Shown here: positions 26,165-35,348 of the stretch, in pieces
How the letters are laid out: every line of letters starts with the position of its first letter
Position numbering within the stretch: position 1 is the stretch's first letter
From: Flavobacteriaceae bacterium PS02338
Lineage (GTDB): Bacteria > Bacteroidota > Bacteroidia > Sphingobacteriales > Sphingobacteriaceae
DNA length: 64,000 nt
Assembly: GCA_029959615.1 (NCBI GenBank)
Contig: JASCOD010000004.1
Location: 62,001 to 126,000 of the forward strand
Direction: 5' to 3'
The notes under the pieces: generated by a model
What the model was told of the DNA's origin: nothing
Database searches by the model: none
The model's input: only the letters and a program-made list of their open reading frames with translations
Made by a program: the position numbers and the translations under genes

Positions 26165-26230
26165 GTTTCCTTTAATCGTTGGTCATTTCTGTAAAAACGG
26201 AAGCTTAAAGGTGCAGATAGCTGATACCTT

Positions 26231-26301
26231 ATTTGTCAGGCTGAGCTTGTCGAAGCCTTTTTATAAGAAAGAACACTTCGGCAAGCTCAGTGTGACAATA
26301 T
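26231..26301. repeat. Dispersed palindromic repeat
   Basis: TTGTCAGGCTGAGCTTGTCG on the left is mirrored by CGGCAAGCTCAGTGTGACAA on the right around a TTTTTATAAGAAAGAACA centre. Same family as 23295-23372. It lies between two convergent genes. Confidence 0.75.
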
Positions 26302-26309
26302 TTGTAATC

Positions 26310-27428
26310 CTAAAAAGCTTTCCTCAAAGTCAAATGTTTTTTGCCAAACTTAGCTCCCGTAGCTTCGTGAATAGCTAACATCTTTTCGTTAAAATCTCCA
26401 ACCCAAGAAAGCTCTAGCTCGGTATATTGGTTTTTAGGCAATACGTGTTCTCCTAATTTAATAAATAAAGCAGATTCTAAGCCATGTTTTTGGAATGCTT
26501 GTTTAGTGCCCATTACAATAGCTCTCATACGTTTTACACCAACCCATCGCCTGTAGGCAAATTTTAATTTCTGTAGTAAGCCAAGTTTGCCATTGAAATC
26601 TTTAATCATTTGGTTGGCGTCAGGAATGAGTACGGTAAAAGAAGCAGGTTCTCCATTTACGTAAGCAAACCAAATGAGTTTTTCGTCCATAATTACCTCC
26701 ATTTGTTTAAAGCTTTCTAGCAAAACTTCTTTTTTCATGGGAACAAAGTTTTCGAAATCTTGCCAGCCATCGTTATAAATCTCTAATAAATCGTTGATAT
26801 ACTTTTCAGCATTTTTCTTTTTGAAATACTCAAAAGTGTAACCAGGTTTGGTGGCTACCCAATTGGCAATTTTGGTAAACCTAGCAGGGAATGGAATGGT
26901 AAGATCTATGATATTAGTAAGCTGCTCATAGGCGGTTTCAAATCCATAAGTTTTAAATAGTTGGTGATAATAAGGTAAATGGTAATTCATGCCGTAAGAA
27001 GCAGGGATAAATCCCTCTATGAGCAAACCCCAAAAGCTATCGTTCTCTCCAAAGTTAATGGGGCCTTCCATTGCCTTCATTCCTTTTTCTATTAACCAGT
27101 TTTTGGCGGTGTCGAATAGAAAGTTAGCTGCGGCTTGGTCGTCTATGCACTCAAAAAAACCTACTCCACCAGTTGGTACCTCATAGCCATAAGCTTTTTT
27201 GTCATTTACGAAAGCAGCAATTCTACCAATAACACTATTTTGATCGTCAACTAAAATCCACCTGATGCATTGCCCGTGCTTAAAAAAAGAATTTTGATTA
27301 ACATCGAATATTTTTTCAACGTCTTGATCTAAAGGTCTTATATATACTTTATCATTACTGTAAAGCTTTTCAACTATATTAAGAAACTGTTGCTGGGTTT
27401 TGCTATCGCTAACTATTATTACTTTCAT
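26310..27428 (-). CDS. GNAT-fold (acyl-CoA N-acyltransferase-like) protein
   Basis: A 372-residue soluble protein resembling the YghO-type double GNAT fold. The N-terminal half contains the phrases IGRIAAFVNDKKAYGYE and GPINFGENDSFWGLLIEGF; the C-terminal half contains WFAYVNGEPASFTVLIPD and YTELELSWVGDFNEKML. Substrate unknown. ATG at 27428 is chosen because the N-terminus MKVIIVSDSKTQQ begins the first fold strand; the frame runs on upstream into the terminator at 27453-27485. Confidence 0.8.
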   Translation of the reverse strand: MKVIIVSDSKTQQQFLNIVEKLYSNDKVYIRPLDQDVEKIFDVNQNSFFKHGQCIRWILVDDQNSVIGRIAAFVNDKKAYGYEVPTGGVGFFECIDDQAAANFLFDTAKNWLIEKGMKAMEGPINFGENDSFWGLLIEGFIPASYGMNYHLPYYHQLFKTYGFETAYEQLTNIIDLTIPFPARFTKIANWVATKPGYTFEYFKKKNAEKYINDLLEIYNDGWQDFENFVPMKKEVLLESFKQMEVIMDEKLIWFAYVNGEPASFTVLIPDANQMIKDFNGKLGLLQKLKFAYRRWVGVKRMRAIVMGTKQAFQKHGLESALFIKLGEHVLPKNQYTELELSWVGDFNEKMLAIHEATGAKFGKKHLTLRKAF

Positions 27429-27452
27429 GCGCTCTCTGTGAAGGGCTAAAAT

Positions 27453-27485
27453 AACAAAAAGCCCCAAATTATGGGGCTTTTTGTT
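27453..27485. terminator. Bidirectional terminator
   Basis: AACAAAAAGCCCCA (27453-27466) pairs perfectly with TGGGGCTTTTTGTT (27472-27485). It ends the small acidic gene on the minus strand and lies just upstream of the GNAT-like gene. Confidence 0.85.
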
Positions 27486-27509
27486 ATGGTAAACTTTATG
27501 GATTGCTAC

Positions 27510-27704
27510 TTAGTAGTCATCGTCATCATCATCGTCATAACTATCGAAAGTATCCAAGTCGTCAAGAGGCATGTCTAGATCATCTTCATCCTCATCTACA
27601 TTTTTCTCATCTTGGATGTCATCTAATTCTTCATCAGATTCTTCTTTCTTAGAATTTGGCTTGCCAGCTGGCTTGTTTTGGATAGGTTTTTTTGGCGTTT
27701 TCAT
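27510..27704 (-). CDS. Small bipolar (basic then acidic) protein
   Basis: A 64-residue protein with a lysine/proline-rich N-terminal third (MKTPKKPIQNKPAGKPNSKK) and an Asp/Glu-rich remainder ending in a run of aspartates and a final Tyr. It is probably disordered and may bind nucleic acid or basic proteins (inference). It has an ATG, its own terminator and no overlap with another gene. The extreme composition makes homology by eye unreliable. Confidence 0.65.
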   Translation of the reverse strand: MKTPKKPIQNKPAGKPNSKKEESDEELDDIQDEKNVDEDEDDLDMPLDDLDTFDSYDDDDDDDY

Positions 27705-27901
27705 TACACAAAAAATAGTTAATAGTTCGAAAGTTAAATGCTCTAATTAAAGTTACAAAAATCTTTTCTAAAATAGAAGATCGCAGCGTTTGTTTTGTCT
27801 TTTAATAAGCCAAAAATAGTATAAAAACCGCTTTTAGGGAAATTTTTTGATTTTTTTTTATGGCTTTAGAGATTGCCAAAATAGATATGGTGCTAAATAA
27901 A

Positions 27902-27935
27902 AAAAGCGTCCTAATTATAAAATCGGGACGCTTTT
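27902..27935. terminator. Hairpin terminator in a 424-bp gene-free stretch
   Basis: AAAAGCGTCC (27902-27911) pairs with GGACGCTTTT (27926-27935). It stands in the gap 27705-28128, about 190 bp beyond the sensor-kinase stop codon, and probably ends that transcript. The rest of the gap holds a short AACAAACA/TGTTTGTT inverted repeat (28022-28042) and no gene. Confidence 0.7.
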
Positions 27936-28128
27936 AACACACAAATGAAACCTGAATTGAGATATACTTTTAGGTTAGGTTAAAATAATATCTTTTGTCA
28001 ATCCTATAAGAACGTTCTCAGAACAAACAATGAATGTTTGTTTAATTTCTTATAACAAGTTTAATACAAAAAATGCGAAGGTTTACTCTTATTTAGTGAG
28101 TGGTAGTAATATTTGAGTAAACGGTATT

Positions 28129-31065
28129 TTATATGTTCATTGGTACGGAAATAGAGACAACAGTGCCCGATTTTCCGTTCTGTTTTATATCCAATTGTAT
28201 AGCTTTTGCTTCAATCTTATTTAAAAGATTGATCCTTTCGTTGGTTAAAGACATACCTTTGCTTTCATGACCGTCTTTTTTGGTTGAAAGAGAGTTTTCT
28301 ATACCTATGCCATCGTCGGAGATATCAATTATAAGTTTTTCATCGGTAGTTTCCTTGATAGTGATGATCACCGTTCCTCCATTTTCTTTAGGCATAATGC
28401 CATGCCAAATAGCATTTTCTATATACGGTTGTAATAACATGGAGGGTAAGAATGTTTCTTCCTTATCTATTTTTGGTTCTACATTTATTTCGTAATGAAA
28501 TTTATCTCCAAATCTATTTTTTTCTAAGCTTAAATAGAGGTTGAGGTAGTTGAGCTCTTCTTCTAGTGATATGTAGCTCTTGGTGCAGATTTCTAAGTTT
28601 TTCCTGATTAATCTCGCAAAACCGGTAAGTACTTTATTGGCAGATGCCGTATTTTTTATATTGATGAAATGCTGTATAGAGTTCATCACATTAAAAACAA
28701 AATGCGGATTCATCATTGCTTGAAGAGCCTGCTGCTCTAGCATCAAAATTTTATTCTTCAATAAAAGCTTTTCTTGCTCTTTGTTTTTCTGCTGTTTCGT
28801 GATACGCACACCAATAAGATAGATGAAGAAACCTCCAATGATTACCAATAGCGTAATAAACCACCAGCTTTGATGAAAACGTTTTTCTAGATTTAGCTTG
28901 ATTTTTACTGGTGTGCTCCAATTGCTATTCTGGCTTTTTGCACTAATCTCGAAGCTATATTCGCCAGGTTCTAATGAAGATAATTCCAGTCTGCGATTTT
29001 TTGTCTCTACCCAATTTGCATTTTCTTTTAGGCGATACCTATAAGTGATGTTTCTATTTTTAAAATCTACTGCACTAAAATTGATAATCAGATTTTGCTC
29101 GTTAGGTTTGAGTGTGAATTTGCTGTGTGTTAAGTCGAGCAGCTTTTTGTTGTTAATGATGGCGGTGATATAAACTTTAGGAGCTTGTACGTTTTGTAGG
29201 GAATGGTTGTAAGCAAAGTAAACGAGCCCATTATTGGTAGCAAAGTAGGCTGTGTCTCTATCAATATAAAGATCATTTAAATCATCTGATAATACCCCGT
29301 TTACATCATCAAAGGCGTCTATGCTAGTCTTTTTTTCTGCAATTGAAATCCTGTTGATTCCCGTATTACTAATTGCCCAAAGATATTCGCCGCGAACAAA
29401 TAATTTGTTGATAATATTATTACTTAAGCCTTTTTTATGGTTTAAAATGTGGGTGATTTTGCCATTTTTAAAGACAATGATACCGTAACCGTCTGTGGCC
29501 ATTGCGATGCTACCATCGTTCATTTGGCGTATATCGTTTATTCTTTTGGTTAGTAGAGGGTATTTTTCATAATGTTTGTTGAGTTTGTTGTGGTTAAACT
29601 CAGATAGACCACTGATATTGGAAAACCAAAGATTTTGTTCTTTGTCATAAAATACTCGATAAGAGCGGTCCTTAAAAAAGTCTTGTTGTTCTTTGTATCT
29701 AAACGAAGAGAATTGTAGTTCATTTCTATCGTTTATAATCACCACCCCAGACGACATGGATAGGGTTAATTTCAAAGTACTATCAATTGCAAAATTCTTT
29801 ACTACAAAAACATGATTGTTGACTTCTCTTAAGAATTTAAAGTCAGCTAGAGCTGGATAGCTGCTGCTTACCGAGCCCAAGCCATAATCTGATGCGAAGA
29901 ATATACGCCTGTTTTTCTTGTCTATCGCAAGTTGCTTAATGATGTTATATCTATTGGGATATGGTAGTTTAATCTCGTCGGTTCTCTTTGTTTTTAGATC
30001 AAGGATATTGATGGTGCCATTATCGCTTCCAAGCCAGAGACGATTTTTTTCATCTTTGATAATACTTTTGATAACGGTATTATTTAGTCCTTCTTCTTTG
30101 CTGATGGTATAGAGTTGATCTTTGATTTTGGGCAATTTATAAATGCCATTCTTGGTCGTAAACCATAGATTTCCTTGGTTGTCCCTGATCGTTTGGTTGA
30201 CACTAACTTCAGGTAAGAATTCTTTTGCGCCATTTCCGTTGAGATTGATGCCTCTGATTCCATTGTTATTGGCGAACCACAATTTTTTTTCGCCTAATAG
30301 GATATAGCCTAAGTCTGATTTTAGCAATCTGGCATTTAGCTTTAACAGTTGTTTGGTAACACCTTTGCTTATCACATTAAGCCCCTGTTCGTTTAGGAAA
30401 TAGATGTTGTCATTTACTTTGTCTATCGTCTTGTAAGAAATAGGGTAAATCTTGGTATTGGAAGGAATAAAATGACCATTTTTGAAAATGAAGTTGGAAC
30501 TATTGTTTGCTGCTCTTATATCCTTTTTCTCGTCTTCGTAGATAAAAACATTCTGGTATTTATAATCAGTGCTGTTCGAAATTATTTTAGTGGTTTTTTT
30601 GCCATCCCAAATGCCAATTACATTATTGTTTGTCCCAAACCATAATTTCCCTTTGCTGTCTTCTAGAAATGAGACCACAACACCGTTAAAATTTAGGTCT
30701 TTAAGATTGATATCCGTGTTTTCGTTATAGATTTTTCCGTTAAGAAAATAGCTCAATTGGCCATTTAACGCCATAAACCAAATTCGTCCTTTACGGTCTT
30801 GCCTTAGTTGTAGAATTTGATTGTCGGGAAGGCCGTCATCAACAGTAAAGTTTTCGAAAACAGCACCATCAAACCTACTTACCCCAGCATCTGTAGCAAT
30901 CCAGATAAAGCCTTTTTCGTCTTGCAGTGTATAAAAACAATTGTTACTTGGAAGTCCATCTTTGGTGGTGTAATGAGGTAGATACACTTTTTGAGCATAT
31001 GTTTTCTCTTGATGGAATATCGTCAGAAGACAACTAACAAGCAATAGGAGTATATTATTTTTCAC
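28129..31065 (-). CDS. LytS-type sensor kinase with beta-propeller sensor domain
   Basis: A 978-residue membrane sensor. A signal peptide (1-24) is followed by two-component-regulator propeller repeats (about 30-620, e.g. DEKGFIWIATDAGVSRFDG; DSKGKLWFGTNNNVIG), a Y_Y_Y immunoglobulin-like domain (about 660-735), one membrane helix (about 742-762), a His_kinase domain with MNPHFVFNVMNSIQHF (phospho-acceptor near His788) and an HATPase (ENAIWHGIMPKENGG; DDGIGI). It starts with GTG inside the end of the regulator gene (11-base overlap), so the pair is translationally coupled. The ligand is periplasmic and unknown. Confidence 0.92.
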   Translation of the reverse strand: MKNNILLLLVSCLLTIFHQEKTYAQKVYLPHYTTKDGLPSNNCFYTLQDEKGFIWIATDAGVSRFDGAVFENFTVDDGLPDNQILQLRQDRKGRIWFMALNGQLSYFLNGKIYNENTDINLKDLNFNGVVVSFLEDSKGKLWFGTNNNVIGIWDGKKTTKIISNSTDYKYQNVFIYEDEKKDIRAANNSSNFIFKNGHFIPSNTKIYPISYKTIDKVNDNIYFLNEQGLNVISKGVTKQLLKLNARLLKSDLGYILLGEKKLWFANNNGIRGINLNGNGAKEFLPEVSVNQTIRDNQGNLWFTTKNGIYKLPKIKDQLYTISKEEGLNNTVIKSIIKDEKNRLWLGSDNGTINILDLKTKRTDEIKLPYPNRYNIIKQLAIDKKNRRIFFASDYGLGSVSSSYPALADFKFLREVNNHVFVVKNFAIDSTLKLTLSMSSGVVIINDRNELQFSSFRYKEQQDFFKDRSYRVFYDKEQNLWFSNISGLSEFNHNKLNKHYEKYPLLTKRINDIRQMNDGSIAMATDGYGIIVFKNGKITHILNHKKGLSNNIINKLFVRGEYLWAISNTGINRISIAEKKTSIDAFDDVNGVLSDDLNDLYIDRDTAYFATNNGLVYFAYNHSLQNVQAPKVYITAIINNKKLLDLTHSKFTLKPNEQNLIINFSAVDFKNRNITYRYRLKENANWVETKNRRLELSSLEPGEYSFEISAKSQNSNWSTPVKIKLNLEKRFHQSWWFITLLVIIGGFFIYLIGVRITKQQKNKEQEKLLLKNKILMLEQQALQAMMNPHFVFNVMNSIQHFINIKNTASANKVLTGFARLIRKNLEICTKSYISLEEELNYLNLYLSLEKNRFGDKFHYEINVEPKIDKEETFLPSMLLQPYIENAIWHGIMPKENGGTVIITIKETTDEKLIIDISDDGIGIENSLSTKKDGHESKGMSLTNERINLLNKIEAKAIQLDIKQNGKSGTVVSISVPMNI

Positions 31066-31837
31066 TTTGCAAATGGTTGTAAGCCTTTATTTTTTCAAAA
31101 AAATCACTGGCTCTTCTTCTAGACACAATTATACTCTCACCATTTGTTAATGACAGTACTAATCCATTTTTGTTGTTATACTCATTAACATATCTGAGGT
31201 TTACGATACTGGACTTATGTATTCTTACAAATCTCTCTTCGGGCAAAATCTCTTCATAATCTTTAAGCACTTTCGAAACGGTAATTTTTTCTCCGTTCTT
31301 TAAGTGAAATATTGAATAGTTGCTATCCGCCTCGATATGAATGATATCTTCAATATCCACTAATCGATAACCTTGTCCGTTAGGTAAGGTGAGCTTTGTA
31401 ACGTTCTTTTTCTCCTTTAAATCTGTTTCTAAATTTTTAAGGTTTGAATTTCTGTCTGGTGCATTACTTAACTGCTGATATTTGGTTGCTTTTTTTACAG
31501 CTTCTACTAATTCTTCTATATCTATTGGTTTGAGTAGATAATCTATAGCATTTGCTTTAATCGCTTTTAGTGCGTATTGGTCGTAAGCAGTGGTGAAAAT
31601 TACGGTTGCATTGGCTTCTTGTGCTTGCGGAATTAATGAAAAACCATTTTCTCCCGGCATAGCAATATCTAAGAAAATTAAGTCAATGTCATGATTTTGC
31701 AGCAGCCCTCTAGCTTCGGTAACTGATTTAGCAATGCCGCAAATATTCACATTGGGACAGTTTTCCTGTAACAAAAAATACAATGAAGAACGTGCAAATT
31801 CTTCATCATCAACAATTATTGTATTTAGTGTTGTCAT
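31055..31837 (-). CDS. LytTR-family response regulator
   Basis: A 260-residue regulator with a receiver domain (about 1-120; acidic pocket Asp10/Asp11, phospho-acceptor Asp57 in IFLDIAMPG, Lys in YLLKPID) and a LytTR DNA-binding domain (about 150-255, with VRIHKSSIVNLRYV). It partners the sensor kinase encoded next. It is transcribed away from the ferritin-like genes that start 130 bp on the other side, which are candidate targets (inference from position). Confidence 0.92.
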   Translation of the reverse strand: MTTLNTIIVDDEEFARSSLYFLLQENCPNVNICGIAKSVTEARGLLQNHDIDLIFLDIAMPGENGFSLIPQAQEANATVIFTTAYDQYALKAIKANAIDYLLKPIDIEELVEAVKKATKYQQLSNAPDRNSNLKNLETDLKEKKNVTKLTLPNGQGYRLVDIEDIIHIEADSNYSIFHLKNGEKITVSKVLKDYEEILPEERFVRIHKSSIVNLRYVNEYNNKNGLVLSLTNGESIIVSRRRASDFFEKIKAYNHLQSEK

Positions 31838-31968
31838 AGCTTAGTGTGGCTCAATTTATCAAAAAATAGAAGCAATAGGAAATATTTCTGCTTTTGTAAA
31901 ATCCAATTTTTTGTAATTCTCGTAAGTGTCTATAACCAACCTTTTAATTAAACCCTTAAAAACGTGTT

Positions 31969-32688
31969 ATGGAAAATTTAAAAGCGAACCAAAATACATC
32001 GTCTAATGAAACCGATATTTTTGACGCAAGATTGCAAAGAAGAGCTTTTCTTCAGTATGCCGGAGCAGGTGCTGCAGTCGTAGCTTTAGTTGCCGCAGGC
32101 TGTAAAAAGGACAGACCAGTAAATACCAATTTCGGTGCCACACTTGATTTTAAAGATGATACTGGCGTACTTAATTACGCTTATGCATTAGAACAGCTAG
32201 AGGCTGCATTTTATATCAAGGTAGCTTCTGCACCACCGTCAGGATTTACACCAGCTCAAAAAAATTATTTTCAGGATGTACAGTATCATGAGATTGCACA
32301 CAGGGAGTTTTTTAAAAAGGCTTTAGGTACAGCTTCTATAGGAAGCTTAGAAGTTGATTTCTCTTCGATAGATTTTACTAGTGCTTCGAGTGTATTAGGT
32401 GCAGCAAAAACTTTCGAAGATTTAGGCGTTGCGGCATATAATGGTGCGGGTGCTAGATTAAAAACTACTGCAAATTTGGTTATCGCGGGGCAAATTGTTT
32501 CAGTAGAAGCTCGCCATGCAGCTTGGGTAAGAGAGCAACTTACGCCTGGAAGCTTCGCAGACTTAAATAGTTTGACTGGTCTTGGTTCAAGCAATGCGGG
32601 AGGATTAGATGGTGCCCTAAGCCCAGACAAAGTTTTGGCTGCAGCTAAACCATTTATCAAAACCAAAATTAACATCATTAATCTTTAA
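31969..32688 (+). CDS. Exported ferritin-like lipoprotein (Tat signal)
   Basis: A 239-residue ferritin_2-type protein. The N-terminus has a twin-arginine motif (QRRAFLQ, near 27) and a lipobox (VAAGC, Cys about 44), so it is probably a Tat-exported lipoprotein. The four-helix bundle carries carboxylate/His motifs typical of a di-iron site: ALEQLEAAFY, QYHEIAHREFF and SVEARHAAWV. Related plant and bacterial proteins are linked to desiccation or oxidative stress, but the enzyme activity is undefined. It is followed 18 bp later by a paralogue. Confidence 0.85.
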   Translation: MENLKANQNTSSNETDIFDARLQRRAFLQYAGAGAAVVALVAAGCKKDRPVNTNFGATLDFKDDTGVLNYAYALEQLEAAFYIKVASAPPSGFTPAQKNYFQDVQYHEIAHREFFKKALGTASIGSLEVDFSSIDFTSASSVLGAAKTFEDLGVAAYNGAGARLKTTANLVIAGQIVSVEARHAAWVREQLTPGSFADLNSLTGLGSSNAGGLDGALSPDKVLAAAKPFIKTKINIINL

Positions 32689-32706
32689 CCCTTAAACTCA
32701 GCAATC

Positions 32707-33585
32707 ATGAATATTGTAAATATATTAGAAGAAATAGAAAAAGTTGATGGCGAAATCTATGAGAGATTAAATCCACGTCGTCAAGCGATGAAAGACTTTT
32801 TTAATGTGGGTAAGAAAATTTCGTTAGCGGCAATGCCTTTGGCTTTGGGTTCTATGTTTAATAAGGCTTATGGTCAAACTACATTACCAACAGCAGTGGT
32901 AGATGTGCTAAATTTTGCGCTGTCTTTAGAATATCTAGAATATCATTACTACAATCATGCTTTACTAGGTACAGATGTAACTTTTACTTATCCAGGTAAC
33001 TCGAGAGCAGCTATTACGGTAATTCGCGATCATGAGAAAGCACACGTAGATTTGTTAAAAGGTGCATTGGGGGCTTCTGCTAGGGCAGAAATAACTTATG
33101 CAATGACAGATTTTACTGCAGGTGGCGCTTTTCCTGTGTATAGTAGTTATCCAACATTTTTAGCAGTAGCACAAGGCTTTGAAGATACAGGAGTAAGGGC
33201 GTATAAAGGACAGGCTGGTGCTTTAATGGTTAGTCCAGGTGTTTTACAAACGGCTTTACAAATACACAGTGTGGAGGCTCGTCATGCTGCGCATATTCGC
33301 CTAATGAGAAGTACTCCAGAAGGAGGTAGTGTTGCCGTGAAACCTTGGGTTAGTTTAGGTGCTGCCGGACAAGCTAACGATTCTGGGGTTCCAGCTCTAG
33401 ATTTAGTTTATGCAGGTGAAGATTCTGTTATGCAAGCTACTATAAGCATTCCGCCATTAACTGGGGCGCCAACAGCCAACGATGGACAGAAAAAAGCGGC
33501 AGTAGAAAGTTTTGATGAGATTTTGGTAAAGGCTAAAGTAGTAGAAATTGCCAATATCTTCCTTAGAACAGGATTTAAACTTTAA
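32707..33585 (+). CDS. Second exported ferritin-like protein
   Basis: A 292-residue paralogue of the preceding protein, with a Tat-like N-terminus (PRRQAMKDFF, then SLAAMPLALGSMF) but no lipobox cysteine, so it is probably released to the periplasm or cell surface. The bundle motifs LSLEYLEYHYY, RDHEKAHVDLL, FEDTGVRAY and SVEARHAAHI match those of its neighbour. The two genes surely form one operon and may make a hetero-complex (inference). Confidence 0.85.
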   Translation: MNIVNILEEIEKVDGEIYERLNPRRQAMKDFFNVGKKISLAAMPLALGSMFNKAYGQTTLPTAVVDVLNFALSLEYLEYHYYNHALLGTDVTFTYPGNSRAAITVIRDHEKAHVDLLKGALGASARAEITYAMTDFTAGGAFPVYSSYPTFLAVAQGFEDTGVRAYKGQAGALMVSPGVLQTALQIHSVEARHAAHIRLMRSTPEGGSVAVKPWVSLGAAGQANDSGVPALDLVYAGEDSVMQATISIPPLTGAPTANDGQKKAAVESFDEILVKAKVVEIANIFLRTGFKL

Positions 33586-33680
33586 ATTTTTTAAAACCGA
33601 ACCTCCTATACTCCCTTATTATTTGAAAAGAAACTCGCAGCTGTGTTTCCTTCAGGTAGTAGGGGATTTTTTAGGTTTGA

Positions 33681-34184
33681 CTATTTTGTAATTCGGAAAT
33701 TGTTAAGGAAAATATCTTTGTTTAGAACGCTTTGCCCATCTGGAACGACATACGATAAACTGTAATAGATACCATTAACAAAAATGATGTGCATGAAAAT
33801 AGATTTTTTTTCAGCTTCATTTTTTCCTTCCGTGATATAGCTAACGTAGTTTTTATGTTGTTGTATTTTTACTTGTTCTAAGTTATAGCCCGCTAGGGTA
33901 GTTTGTAACCCACTTAAAAATTCGCTTGCAAATTCATTTGTAGTAACCAGCTTGCTAAATGCCTTTTGATCTATTTTTAAATTCTGAGCGATAAAACTAT
34001 ACGTTACCGTATAAATTGTGTTGGTGGTATCTTTTAGCGCAAAAGTAGTGCCTGCTGTTTTAGCGGGAGCAGTAGGGAAAGCTACTATTACACGATTGGT
34101 TATTTTTTGTTTAACCCAATTTTTTTGTGCAAAAGCAAAAACCGAATTTATGATTAGAAAACAGATGAAGATAACTCGTTTCAT
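33681..34184 (-). CDS. Small exported protein of unknown function
   Basis: A 167-residue protein with a signal peptide (about 1-19, FAFAQ) and a mature part of strands and short helices (WVKQKITNRVIVAFPTAPAK; YLSYVVPDG-type end). No family recognised. It lies between the ferritin-like pair and mqnC; no promoter is evident. Confidence 0.7.
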   Translation of the reverse strand: MKRVIFICFLIINSVFAFAQKNWVKQKITNRVIVAFPTAPAKTAGTTFALKDTTNTIYTVTYSFIAQNLKIDQKAFSKLVTTNEFASEFLSGLQTTLAGYNLEQVKIQQHKNYVSYITEGKNEAEKKSIFMHIIFVNGIYYSLSYVVPDGQSVLNKDIFLNNFRITK

Positions 34185-34223
34185 TGCAGTTGCAGTTTTT
34201 ACTTTTGAATTTCTACTTTAAAC

Positions 34224-35348
34224 TTAGTAAGTAATTACCTGCTCTTCCAACTCAGCCGGTAATTCTCTGTAATTATATTTTTGCCCACGTAATTGAGGCT
34301 CAAAGCCAGCTTCTTTAATAGCTGTTTGTATACCTTTCGCGGTAAAACGGTGTGGCGCACCAGCTGCAGAAACTACATTTTCCTCAATCATGATAGAACC
34401 AAAATCGTTAGCGCCAGCATGTAAACATAGTTGTGCTACGGTTTTACCCACGGTTAGCCAGCTTGCCTGAATATTTTTTACGTTTGGTAACATAATGCGA
34501 CTCAAAGCAATCATTCGTACATATTCATCGCCGGTTACGTTATTGCTAATTCCACGCAAGCGTTTTAATAAAGTGCCGTCATCTTGAAAAGGCCAAGGAA
34601 TAAATGCCAGGAAACCGTTGGCATCCGCAGGTTTTTCGCTTTGCACTTCACGGATCCAAACTAAATGCTCGAAACGTTCTTCAATGGTTTCTACATGACC
34701 AAACATCATCGTTGCAGAAGTGGTAATGTCTAATTGGTGACAAGCACGCATTACATCTAACCATTCTTGTCCACCACATTTACCTTTAGAAATTAATCTT
34801 CTAACCCTATCGTTTAAAATTTCTGCGCCGGCACCTGGAAGTGAATCCATGCCTGCTTCTTTCAACGTTCTTAAAACTTCAGTATGTGAAATGCCCTCAA
34901 TTTTTGCAACGTGAGCAATTTCTGGTGGACCTAAAGCATGAAGCTTTAAATCTGGATAAAGTTCTTTCAGTTGCTTGAAAAGATTGGCATAAAATTCTAA
35001 ACCTAAATCTGGGTGGTGTCCACCTTGTAGTAAAAGTTGGTCGCCGCCTAAACGGAAAGTTTCTTCTATTTTAACTTTGTAAGTTTCAATGTCGGTGATG
35101 TAGCTTTCGTCATGTCCAGGACGACGGAAGAAATTACAGAACTTGCAATTGGCAATACAAACATTGGTGGTATTCACATTACGGTCAATTTGCCAAGTTA
35201 CCTTACCGCTTGGAACCTGTATTTTTCTTAATTCATTCGCCACGTAAGACAATTCGGCAGTGCTAGCGTTGTGATATAAAAAAAAACCTTCTTCTTTAGT
35301 TAAAAAGTCGAAGTTTAAGGCTCTTTGCAATAATTCTCCTGTATTCAT
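34224..35348 (-). CDS. mqnC: Dehypoxanthine futalosine cyclase (menaquinone synthesis)
   Basis: A 374-residue radical-SAM enzyme of the futalosine pathway to menaquinone. The [4Fe-4S] cluster cysteines are Cys64, Cys68 and Cys71 in VCIANCKFCNF. The phrases LLLQGGHHPDLGLEFY and SLPGAGAEILNDRVRR place it with MqnC rather than MqnE, whose motif starts differently. Menaquinone is the usual respiratory quinone of this group. No other mqn genes lie in the window. Confidence 0.94.
   Translation of the reverse strand: MNTGELLQRALNFDFLTKEEGFFLYHNASTAELSYVANELRKIQVPSGKVTWQIDRNVNTTNVCIANCKFCNFFRRPGHDESYITDIETYKVKIEETFRLGGDQLLLQGGHHPDLGLEFYANLFKQLKELYPDLKLHALGPPEIAHVAKIEGISHTEVLRTLKEAGMDSLPGAGAEILNDRVRRLISKGKCGGQEWLDVMRACHQLDITTSATMMFGHVETIEERFEHLVWIREVQSEKPADANGFLAFIPWPFQDDGTLLKRLRGISNNVTGDEYVRMIALSRIMLPNVKNIQASWLTVGKTVAQLCLHAGANDFGSIMIEENVVSAAGAPHRFTAKGIQTAIKEAGFEPQLRGQKYNYRELPAELEEQVITY

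Noticed and set aside
27860..27937. Possible 25-codon ORF (MALEIAKIDMVLNKK...)
   Set aside because: Its last third is the terminator hairpin at 27902-27935 and there is no promoter or conserved motif.
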